Below are positions 13,331-23,877 of a stretch of 64,000 nucleotides of DNA, in pieces. The stretch is from Antedon mediterranea (lineage: Eukaryota > Echinodermata > Crinoidea > Comatulida > Antedonidae): assembly GCF_964355755.1 (NCBI RefSeq), contig NC_092677.1, positions 22,044,101 through 22,108,100 on the forward strand. The letters run 5' to 3'. The notes under the pieces were generated by a model. The model was not told the origin of the DNA, searched no databases, and saw only the letters and a program-made list of their open reading frames with translations. A program made the translations under genes and the position numbers. Position 1 is the stretch's first letter. Each line of letters begins with the position of its first letter.

Positions 13331-15190
13331 TGATTTTACATACAGAAATGTACCCCGATTTTACGTACAGACATCGACCCCGATTTTACGTATAGACATC
13401 GACCTTGATTTAACGTACAGACATCGAACCCGTTTTTACGTGCAGACATCGATCCCGCTTTTACGTACATAAATCGACCACGATTTTACGTACAGACATC
13501 GACCTAGTTTTGACGTACAGATATCTACCCCGTTTTGACGTACAGACATCGACACCAATTTTGCGCAAAGACAACTACCCCGATTTCACGAATAGACATC
13601 GATCCCGTATTTACGTACAGACATCGATCCCGTATTTACTTACAGACATCGACCTTGTTTCTACGTTCAAACATCGACCCCGATTTAACGTACATATATC
13701 GATCTCGATTTGACGTACATACATCGACTCCGATTTTACATACTGTACATACATTGACCCGATTTGACGTACAGTCATCGACTCCTATTTTACGTACATA
13801 CATCGATCCCGATTTTACGTACATACGTCGATCCCTATTTTACGTACAGACATCGACCTAGTTTTGAACTACAGACATCGACATCGATCCTGATTTTACG
13901 TATAGACATGTACCCCGATTTTACGTACATACATCGACCCCGATTTTACGTACATACATTGACCCCGATTTTAGGTACAGACATCGACACCGATTTTACG
14001 TACATACATCGACCCCGATTTTAAGTAAGGTCATCGACCCAGTTTTTACGTACAGACATTAACCTCGATTTTACGTACATACATCGACACCAATTTTACG
14101 TACATACATCGTCCCCGATTTGACATACAGACATCGACCCCGATTTCAGGTACAGACATCGACTTAGTTTTTACGTACAGCATCGACCCTGATTTTACAT
14201 ACATTCATCGACCTAGTTTTGACGTACAGACATCGACCCCGATTTTATGTACAGACATCGAACTAGTTTTTACGTACGTACAGACATCGACCTAGTTTGT
14301 ACGTACAGACATCGGCCTAGTTTTTAGGTACAGACATCGACCTAGTTTTTACGTACCGACATCAACCTCGATTTTACGTGCAGACATCGACCCCGATTTT
14401 ACGTACAGACATCGAACTAGCTTTGAACTACAGACATCGACTGCCTTTTTACGTACATACATCGACCCCGATTTTACGTACAGATATCGACCCAGTTTTT
14501 TCGTACAGACATCGACCTCATTTTTACGTACATACATCGACCTAGTTTTGAACTACAGACATCGACTCCGTTTTTACGTACAGACATCGACCCTGATTTT
14601 ACATACAGAAATGTACCCCGATTTTACGTATAGACATCGACCCCGATTTTACGTATAGACATCGACCTTGATTTAACGTACAGACATCGAACCCGTTTTT
14701 ACGTGCAGACATCGATCCCGCTTTTACGTACATAAATCGACCACGATTTAACGTCAAGACATCGACCCCGATTTTATGTACAGACATCGACAATGATTTT
14801 ACATACAGACATCGACCTAGTTTTGACCTACAGACATCGACCTAGTTTTGACGTTCATAATATGTCCGTCAAAACTAGGTCGACCCCGTTTTGACGTACA
14901 GACATCGACACCGATTATACGCTAGACGTCGACCCCGATTTGACGTACAGACATTGACCCCGTATTTACGTACAGACATCGACCTAGTTCTTACGTACAT
15001 ACATCGACTCCGTTTAACGTACCGACATCGACCCCGTTTTTACGTACAGACATCGACTCCGTTCTTACGTAAAGACATCGACCCCGATTTTACGTACAGA
15101 CAGCGACTCCGATTTTACGTACAGACATCGACCCCGTTTTGACGTACAGACATCGACACCGATTTTACGCAAAGACAACGACTCCGATTT
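13331..15190 (+). repeat. 25-bp satellite, divergent block before the 88-bp array
   Basis: Continuous 25-bp monomers with more odd-length units than the HOR core, such as GTACGTACGTACAGAC near 14273. The block aligns with 39832-41337 at an offset of 26501, then jumps to an offset of 26969 after a 468-bp loss near 14850. It contains the single inverted monomer described separately. It ends at GATTTCTCACACAAAAC, where the sequence switches to the 88-bp family within a few bases. Confidence 0.88.
14837..14883. repeat. Imperfect 47-nt palindrome with an inverted monomer (superunit 1)
   Basis: Two 23-nt arms flank a single central A at 14860. The right arm (ATATGTCCGTCAAAACTAGG onward) is the reverse complement of CCTAGTTTTGACGGACATA-type satellite sequence. 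This puts one monomer in reverse orientation. The left arm reads GACGTTCATA instead of GACGGACATA, giving two mismatches. The left arm also coincides with the breakpoint of a 468-bp deletion relative to superunit 2. Confidence 0.9.
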
Positions 15191-15495
15191 CTCACACAAA
15201 ACATCAAAGTGTACAGAATAGCTTTAAATCGCATTTGGAGACGTTTTAGACCATTTTGTGATTTTCGAAAAAACATGTTAACATAAAAACATCAAAGTGT
15301 ACAGAATAGCTTCAAATCGCATTTGGAGACGTTTTAGACCATTTTGTGCATTTCGATGAAACTTGGTTACACAAAAACATCAAAATGCTTAAAATCACAT
15401 TAGAAACCGTTTTAGACCATTTTGAGCATTTCGATAAAACTTTTCACACAAAAACATCAAAGTGCACAAAATAGCTTAATATGGTATTAAAAAAA
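15191..15495 (+). repeat. 88-bp satellite, short block 1 (about 3.5 monomers)
   Basis: Monomers start ACATCAAAGTG at 15201, 15289, 15377 and 15454, so periods are 88, 88 and 77. Each carries a CGTTTTAGACCATTTTG core and an AT-rich CATTTCGA tail. The block is nearly identical to 17089-17393. It breaks off at TATGGTATTAAAAAAAC, where 25-bp satellite resumes. I see no ORF or promoter. Confidence 0.9.
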
Positions 15496-17088
15496 CCTCG
15501 ATTTTACGTACATACATCGACACCAATTTTACGTACATACATCGACCCCGATTTGACATACAGACATCGACCCCGATTTTACGTACAGACATCGACCCCG
15601 ATTTTAGGTACAGACATCGACTTAGTTTTTACGTACAGCATCGACCCTGATTTTACATACATTCATCGACCTAGTTTTGACGTACAGACATCGACCCCGA
15701 TTTAATGTACAGACATCGAACTAGTTTTTACGTACGTACAGACATCGACCTAGTTTGTACGTACAGACATCGGCCTAGTTTTTACGTACAGACATTGACC
15801 TAGTTTTTTACGTACCGACATCGACCTCGATTTTACGTGCAGACATCGACCCCAATTTTACGTACAGACATCGAACTAGCTTTGAACTACAGACATCGAC
15901 TGCCTTTTTACGTACATACATCGACCCCGATTTTACGTACAAATATCGACCCAGTTTTTTCGTACAGACATCGACCTCATTTTTACGTACAGACATCGAC
16001 CTAGTTTTGAACTACAGACATCGACTCCGTTTTTACGTACAGACATCGACCCTGATTTTACATACAGAAATGTACCCCAATTTTACGTACAGACATCCAC
16101 CCCGATTTTACGTATAGACATCGACCTTGATTTAACGTACAGACATCGAACCCGTTTTACGTGCAGACATCGATCCCGCTTTTTACGTACATATATCGAC
16201 CACGATTTAACGTAGAGACATCGACCCCGATTTTATGTACAGACATCGACAATGATTTTACATACAGACATCGACCAAGTTTTGACCTACAGACATCGAC
16301 TTAGTTTTGACAAACAGACATTGACATCGGTTTGACGTACAGACATCGACACCGGTTTTACGTACAGATATCGATCCTAATTTTACATACAGACATCGAC
16401 CTAGTTTTGACGTACAGACATCGACCTTGTCTTTACATACAGACATCGATCTTGTTTTTTACGTACAGAGATCGACCTAGTTTTTACGTACCGACATCGA
16501 CCCCTGATTTTACGTACAGACAGTGACCCCGATTTTACATCGACCTAGTTTTGACGGACATATATCGACCCCGTTTTGACGTACAGACATCGACACCGAT
16601 TTTACGCAAGACGTCGACCCGTATTTACGTACAGACATCGACCCCGTATTTACGTACAGACATCGACCTAGTTTTTACGTACATACATCGACTCCGTTTA
16701 ACGTACCGACATCGACCCCGTTTTTACGTACAGACATCGACTCCGTTCTTACGTAAAGACATCGACCCCGATTTTACATCGACCTAGTTTTGACGGACAT
16801 ATATCGACCCCGTTTTGACGTACAGACATCGACACCGATTTTACGCAAGACGTCGACCCCGATTTGACGTACAGACATCGACCCCGTATTTACGTACAGA
16901 CATCGACCTAGTTTTTACGTACATACATCGACTCCGTTTAACGTACCGACATCGACCCCGTTTTTAAATACAGACATCGACTCCGTTCTTACGTAAAGAC
17001 ATCGACCCCGATTTTACGTACAGACAGCGACTCCGATTTTACGTACAGACATCGACCCGTTTTGACGTACAGACAACGACCCCGATTT
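15496..17088 (+). repeat. 25-bp satellite island between two 88-bp blocks
   Basis: About 1.6 kb of 25-bp monomers. Near the right end is an internal tandem duplication of about 239 bp (from 16541 and again from 16780), each copy starting CGACCTAGTTTTGACGGACA. These copies show the normal, non-inverted form of the sequence seen as a palindrome at 14837 and 41806. Compared with 42465-44003 this island has an extra 54 bp near 15700, two monomers with a GTACGTACGTAC expansion. Confidence 0.88.
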
Positions 17089-18112
17089 CTCACACAAAAC
17101 ATCAAAGTGTACAGAATAGCTTTAAATCGCATTTGGAGACGTTTTAGACCATTTTGTGATTTTCGAAAAAACATGTTAACATAAAAACATCAAAGTGTAC
17201 AGAATAGCTTCAAATCGCATTTGGAGACGTTTTAGACCATTTTGTGCATTTCGATGAAACTTGGTTACACAAAAACATCAAAATGCTTAAAATCACATTA
17301 GAAACCGTTTTAGACCATTTTTAGCATTTCGATAAAACTTTTCACACAAAAACATCAAAGTGAACAAAATAGCTTAATATGGTATTTAAAAACGTTTTAG
17401 ATCATTTTAAGCACTTCGACAAAACTTTTTCACACAAAACATCAAAGTGTACAGAATAGCTTCAAATCGCATTTGTAGACGTTTTAGACCATTTTGTGCA
17501 TTTCGAAAAACTTGTTAACATAAAAACACCAAAGTGCTTAGAATAGCTTCAAATCGCATTTGGAGACGTCTTAGACCATTTTATGCATTTCGATGAAACT
17601 TGGTTACACAAAAACATCAAAGTGCTTAACATCACATTAGAAACCGTTTTAGACCATTTTGAGCATTTCGATAAAACTTTTCACACAAAAACATCAAAGA
17701 GCACAAAATAGCTTAATATGGTATTTGAAAACGTTTTAGACCATTTTGAGCATTTCAATAAAACTTTTTCAAACAAAACATCAAAGTGTACAGAATAGAT
17801 TCAAATCGCATTTGAAGACGTTTTAGACCATTTTGTGCATTTCGAAAAAAACTTGTTAACATAAAAACACCAAAGTGCCTAGAATAGCTTCAAATAGCAT
17901 TTTGAGACGTTTTAGACCATTTTGTGGTTTTCGAAAGAACTTGTTAACATAAAAACACCAAAGTGCTAAGGATACCTTCAAATCGCATTTGGAGACGTTT
18001 TAGACAATGTTGTGCATTTCGATGAAACTTGGTTACAAAAAAACATCAAAGTGCTAAAATCACATTAGAAACCGATTTAGACCATTTTGAGCATTTTGAT
18101 GAAACTTTTCAC
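17089..18112 (+). repeat. 88-bp satellite, main block 1, tetramer HOR
   Basis: Monomer starts fall at 17099, 17187, 17275, 17352, 17439, 17526, 17614, 17691, 17778, 17867, 17955 and 18043. Spacing is 88, 88, 77, 87, then 87, 88, 77, 87, then 89, 88, 88. The 77-bp monomer always carries the CACATTAGAAACC variant before it. The repeating unit is therefore a four-monomer block of 339-340 bp. The array runs into the AT-rich ~187-bp family at CACATAATAATTTTTTAA. Confidence 0.9.
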
Positions 18113-19118
18113 ATAATAATTTTTTAATTTTATAGAATGGAAATTTTGACCATTTTTAGAAAAAAAATCCTATGGTCCCCAGCAGCGAAATTTTCAAAAA
18201 ATCGCCAAATTTCGACCCTTTTATTTTTTGACATAACTAGATACGATGGCTCTATAAGATGATGCTAACCCAATATATTTGCATAAATGCCAATATTATA
18301 GCATAATTATTGAATTTTAAAAAGTGGAAATTTTGACAATTTTTCGAAAAAATTCCTTCCGCAGGGAAATTTTCGCAAAAATGGCCAAATTTCAAACCTT
18401 TTATTTTTTGACATAACTAGTTACTATGGCTCTATAAAATAATGTTAGCACAATATATTTGCAAAAATGGCAATATTATAGCATAATTTTTGAATTTTAA
18501 AAAGTGGAAATTGTTTCCATTTTTCAATAAAATTCCACTGGTCCCCCGCAGAAAAAATTTTCGAAAATTGCCGAATTTCGACACTTTTATATTTTGATGT
18601 AACTAGTTACTATGGCTCTATAAGATGATGTCAACACAATATATGTGCATAAATGGCAATATTACAGCATAATTATTGAATTTTAAAAAGTGGAAAATTT
18701 TTCCATTTTTCGACCCTTTTGTTTTTTTACATAACTAATTACGATGGCTCTATAAGATGATGTTAACACAACATATGTGCATAAATGGCAATATAATAGC
18801 ATAATTTTTGAATTTCAAAAAGTGGAAATTTTGGCAATTTTTCGAAAAAATTCCTATGGTCCCCCGCAGCTAAATTTTCAAAAATTTGCCAAATTTCGCC
18901 CTTTTATTTTTTGACATAACTAGTTACTATGGCTCTATAAGATGATGTTAGCACAATATATTTGCATAAATGACAATATAATAGCATAATTATTGAATTT
19001 TAAACAATGGAAATTTTGACCATTTTTCGAAAAAAAAATCCTATGGTCCCCCGCAGCGAAATTTTCCAAAAATTGCTAAATTTCGACCGTTTTATTTGTT
19101 GACATAACTAGTTACGAT

Positions 19119-21752
19119 GGCTCTATAAGATGATGCTAACACAATATATTTGCATAAATGCCAATATAATAGCATAATTATTGAATTTTAAAAAGAGGAA
19201 ATTTTGGACATTTTTCGAAAAAATTCCTATGGTCCCCCGCAGGGAAATTTTCGCAAAAATGGCAAAATTTCAAACCTTTTATTTTTTTACATAACTAGTT
19301 ACAATGGCTCTATAAGATGATGCTAACCCAATATATTTGTATAAATGCCAATATTATAGCATAATTATTGAATTTTAAAAAGTGGAAATTTTGTCAATTT
19401 TTCGAAAAAATTTCCTATGGTCCCCCGCAGGGAAATTTTCGCAAAAATGGCAAAATGTCAACACTTTTATTTTTTGACATAACTAGTTACTATGGCTCTA
19501 TAAGATGATGTTAGCACAATATATTTGCATAATTGGCAATATTATAGCATACTTTTTTAATTTTAAACAATGGAAATTTTGACAATTTTTCGAAAAAAAA
19601 ATCTTATGGTACTCCGCAGCGAAATTTTTGAAAAATCGCCAAATTTCGACCCTTTTATTTCTTGAGATAACTAGTTACGATGGCTCTATAAGATGATGCT
19701 AACACAATATATTTGCATAAATGCCAATATAATAGCATAATTATTGAATTTTAAAAAGTGGAAATTTTGGCCATTTTTCGAAAAAATTCCTATGGTCCCC
19801 CGTAGGGAAATTTTCGCAAAAATGGCCAAATTTCAAACCTTTTATTTTTTGACAAAACTAGTTACTATGGCTCTATAAGATGATGTTAGCACAATATATT
19901 TGCATAAATGGCAATATTATATAGGATATTTTTTTAATTTTAAACAATGGAAATTTTGACCATTTTTCGAAAAAAAAATCCTATGGTACGCCGCAGCGAA
20001 ATTTTTGAAAAATCGCCAAATTTCGACCCTTTTATTTTTTGAGATAACTAGTTACGATGGCTCTATAAGATGATGCTAACACAATATATTTGCATAAATG
20101 CCAATATAATAGCATAATTATTGAATTTTAAAAAGTGGAAATTTTGGCCATTTTTCGAAAAAATTCCTATGGTCCCCCGTAGGGAAATTTTCGCAAAAAT
20201 GGCCAAATTTCAAACCTTTTATTTTTTGACAAAACTAGTTACTATGGCTCTATAAGATGATGTTAGCACAATATATTTGCATAAATGGCAATATTATATA
20301 GGATATTTTTTTAATTTTAAACAATGGAAATTTTGACCATTTTTCGAAAAAAAAATCCTATGGTCCCCCGCAGCAAAATTTTACAAAAATTGCTAAATTT
20401 CGATCCTTTTATTTGTTGACATAACTAGTTACGATGGCTCTATAAGATGATGCTAACACAATATATTTGCATAAATGCCAATATAATAGCATAATTATTG
20501 AATTTTAAAAAGAGGAAATTTTGGACATTTTTCGAAAAAATTCCTATGGTCCCCCGCAGGGAAATTTTCGCAAAAATGGCAAAATTTCAAACCTTTTATT
20601 TTTTTACATAACTAGTTACAATGGCTCTATAAGATGATGCTAACCCAATATATTTGTATAAATGCCAATATTATAGCATAATTATTGAATTTTAAAAAGT
20701 GGAAATTTTGTCAATTTTTCGAAAAAATTTCCTATGGTCCCCCGCAGGGAAATTTTCGCAAAAATGGCAAAATGTCAACACTTTTATTTTTTGACATAAC
20801 TAGTTACTATGGCTCTATAAGATGATGTTAGCACAATATATTTGCATAATTGGCAATATTATAGCATACTTTTTTAATTTTAAACAATGGAAATTTTGAC
20901 AATTTTTCGAAAAAAAAATCTTATGGTACCCCGCAGCGAAATTTTTGAAAAATCGCCAAATTTCGACCCTTTTATTTCTTGAGATAACTAGTTACGATGG
21001 CTCTATAAGATGATGCTAACACAATATATTTGCATAAATGCCAATATAATAGCATAATTATTGAATTTTAAAAAGTGGAAATTTTGGCAATTTTTCGAAA
21101 AAATTCCTATGGTCCCCCGTAGGGAAATTTTCGCAAAAATGGCCAAATTTCAAACCTTTTATTTTTTGACAAAACTAGTTACTATGGCTCTATAAGATGA
21201 TGTTAGCACAATATATTTGCATAAATGGCAATATTATATAGGATATTTTTTTAATTTTAAACAATGGAAATTTTGACCATTTTTCGAAAAAAAAATCCTA
21301 TGGTACCCCGCAGCGAAATTTTTGAAAAATCGCCAAAATTCGACCCTTTTATTTTTTGAGATAACTAGTTACGATGGTTCTATAAGATGATGCTAACACA
21401 ATATATTTGCATAAATGCCAATATAATAGCATAATTATTGAATTTTAAAAAGTGGAAATTTTGACCATTTTTCGAAAAAATTCCTATGGTCCCCCGTAGG
21501 GAAATTTTCGCAAAAATGGCCAAATTCCAAACCTTTTATTTTTTGACAAAACTAGTTACTATGGCTCTATAAGATGATGTTAGCACAATATATTTGCATA
21601 AATGGCAATATTATATAGGATATTTTTTTAATTTTAAACAATGGAAATTTTGACCATTTTTCGAAAAAAAAATCCTATGGTCCCCCGCAGCAAAATTTTA
21701 CAAAAATTGCTAAATTTCGATCCTTTTATTTGTTGACATAACTAGTTACGAT
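19119..21752 (+). repeat. Heptamer HOR of the 187-bp satellite, two copies of 1,317 bp
   Basis: GGCTCTATAAG landmarks followed by the diagnostic AAAAAGAGGAAATTTTGGAC variant occur at 19119, 20436 and 21753, exactly 1,317 bp apart. Between them are seven monomers with matching private variants, such as GATATTTTTTTAATTTTAAA and ACAAAACTAGTTAC. A third copy begins at 21753 but diverges. Confidence 0.88.
20138..20211. repeat. Hairpin-forming inverted repeat in a 187-bp monomer (representative)
   Basis: The left arm at 20138-20168 and right arm at 20181-20211 are 31 nt each, around the 12-nt loop ATGGTCCCCCGT. The pairing runs GAAATTT, GGCCATTTTT, CGAAAA and the terminal CCT, with one bulge per side and about three mismatches. 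The same structure, with changes, is present in most monomers of both arrays. I infer it could extrude as a cruciform or fold as RNA; nothing in the sequence shows that it does. Confidence 0.75.
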
Positions 21753-23230
21753 GGCTCTATAAGATGATGCTAACACAATATATTTGCATAAATGCCAATA
21801 TAATAGCATAATTATTGAATTTTAAAAAGAGGAAATTTTGGACATTTTCCAAAAAAAATTTCTATAGTCCCCCGCAGGGAAATTTTCGCAAAAATGGCAA
21901 AATTTCAAACCTTTTATTTTTTGACATAACTAGTTACAATGGCTCTATAAGATGATGCTAACCCAATATATTTGTATAAATGTCAATATTATAGCATAAT
22001 TATTGAATTTTAAAAAGTGGAAATTTTGACCATTTTTCGAAAACATTCCTATGGTCCCCCGCAGGGAAATTTTCGGAAAAATGGCCAAATTTCAAACCTT
22101 TTATTTTTTGACATAACTAGTTTCTATGGCTCTATAAAATAATGTTAGCACAATATATTTGCAAAAATGGCAATATTATAGCATAATTTTTGAATTTTAA
22201 AAAGTGGAAATTGTTTCCATTTTTCAATAAAATTCTGATGGTCCTCCGCAGACAATTTTTTCGAAAATTGCCGAATTTCGACACTTTAATTTTTTGATGT
22301 AACTAGTTACTATAGCTCTATAAGATGATGTTAACACAATATATGTGCATATATATTGAATTTTAAAAAGTGGAAAATTTTTACATTTTTCGACCCTTTT
22401 GTTTTTTGACATAACTAGTTGCTATGGCTCTATAAGATGATGTTAGCACAATATATGTGCATAAATGGCAATATTATAACATAATTTTGGAATTTTCGAA
22501 AGTGGAAATTTTGACCATTTTTGAAAAAAATTTCTATGGTCCCCCGCAGGAAAATTTTCGAAAAATGGCCAAATTTCGACCCTTTTATTTTTTTATATAA
22601 CTAGTAACTATGGCTCTGTAAGATGATGTTAGCACAATATATTTGCATAAATGGCAATATTATAGCATAATTTTCGAATTTTAGAAATTGGAAATTTTCT
22701 CCATTTTTCGAAAAAATTCCTATGGTCCCCGCAGGAAAATTTTCGAAAAAATGCCAAAGTTCAAGCCTTTTATTTTATATAATTTCTTACTATGGCTCTA
22801 TAAGATGATGTTAGCAAAATATATCTGTATAAATAGAAATATTATAGCATAATTATTTAATTTTTAAAGTGGCAAATGTTGCCATTTTTCGACCCTTTTA
22901 TTTTTTTGACATTACTAGTTACGATGGCTCTATAAGATAATGTTAACACAATATATGTGCATAAATGGCAATATTATAGCCTAATTATTGAATTTTAAAA
23001 GGTGGAAATTTTGACCATTTTTCGAAAAAAAATTCCTATGGTCCCCCGCAGGAAAATTTTTCGAAAAATGGCCAAATTTCGACCCTTTTATTTGTTGACA
23101 TAACTAGTTACTATGGCTCTATAAGATGATGTTAAGCATAATTTTTTAATTTTAAAGAATGGAAATTTTGACCATTTTTTGAAAAAAAAGTCCTATGGTC
23201 CCCGTAGGAAAATTTTCGAACAATTGCCAA

Positions 23231-23760
23231 CAGCGGGTGTTTCAGAAGCTCAGAATATAACGTGCAACGCTAGTGTTTTAAAGTAACAGAAAAACACAGA
23301 AAAACTCACGAAACAGTCAAACACCAGTCAAATTAACTACAGCACAGTCTTAAACAGATCATAAACATCAAAGTTTGTAGTTAGACCAGATTCAGCTCAG
23401 TCGAAAACAAGGAAAAATAGTGAAGTACAGAGCTCGAACAAAACACGTCCGTTCTCGACCACAGTTCGTTTTACATATATTATCTATATTTAGTCATCTG
23501 ATAACATTTTTTTTACCACGCCGTTTTTAATAGTTTTTTAAAATGCCTCTCTATTTACAACATTTGTGTACAAAAGAATAGAGATTTTATTGTGTAATTT
23601 GAACTATCCCCCCACTGATAAGAAAGTGCTTATTTTCAACAAGCTTGTGTAACACAAATAAAATCCCCAAAAATATGAAACATAGGGGAAGCTATAGATC
23701 GATAATTATTGGAATGTATGATCAATAGAAATTTTTTGCCCCCACCTGGCCTTTAAACAC
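23231..23760. other. Non-repetitive spacer, no gene seen
   Basis: About 530 bp that match none of the satellites. It starts abruptly at CAGCGGGTGTTTCAG after a truncated 187-bp monomer. It is AT-rich, with CACAGAAAAACTCACG and AACAAAACACGTCCG stretches, and has no ORF of useful length on either strand. An AATAAAAT string near 23658 resembles a polyadenylation signal but has no gene upstream. The spacer is conserved in superunit 2 apart from a 12-bp indel (CCCCCCACTGAT near 23607) and a few substitutions. It could be a remnant of an unidentified transposable element or flanking unique DNA caught in the amplification. Confidence 0.7.
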
Positions 23761-23877
23761 GGGGAGATATCTGCACTTAAAACGGGGAGATATCTGTACT
23801 TAAAAACGGAGAGATATGTGTACTTAAAAACGGGGAGATATCTTTACTTAAAAACGGAGAATATCTGTACTTAAAAT
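23761..23877 (+). repeat. 24-bp minisatellite, five copies
   Basis: Units begin GGGGAGATATCTG or a close variant at 23761, 23784, 23808, 23832 and 23856. Each ends TACTTAAAAAC, with spacing of 23, 24, 24 and 24 bp. GATATC is self-complementary. The array abuts 25-bp satellite with no gap. It is unrelated in sequence to the 25-bp family despite the similar length. Confidence 0.92.

Larger units (their letters stand above)
18113..23230 (+). repeat. ~187-bp AT-rich satellite array 1
   Basis: About 27 monomers, recognisable by GGCTCTATAAGATGATG and by CCTATGGTCCCCCGCAG. Landmark spacing in the left half is 180, 186, 132, 185, 188, 187, 188, 188, 187, 190, 187, 190, 187, 188 and 188 bp. A recurrent ACTAGTTAC box precedes the GGCTCTATAAG landmark. 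Most monomers contain an imperfect inverted repeat around GGTCCCCCGC. A few short monomers lack that segment. The array ends in mid-monomer at 23230 against unrelated sequence. ORFs here are short and inconsistent between monomers. Confidence 0.92.

Noticed and set aside
1-15190. CRISPR array
   Set aside because: The 25-bp units are directly contiguous with no unique spacers, no leader and no cas genes, and the LINE and satellites point to a eukaryote.
20138-20211. CENP-B box in the 187-bp satellite
   Set aside because: TTCG motifs are present (TTTCGCAAAAATGG), but the required CGGG part at the correct spacing is absent. Centromere identity cannot be claimed from sequence.
22224-22412. 62-codon minus-strand ORF in the 187-bp satellite
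   Set aside because: It is found only in one divergent monomer pair (and its superunit copy), is not conserved in other monomers and has no recognisable domain.
23650-23665. Polyadenylation signal of a gene in the spacer
   Set aside because: An AATAAAAT string occurs in AT-rich DNA with no upstream ORF or exon-like sequence.
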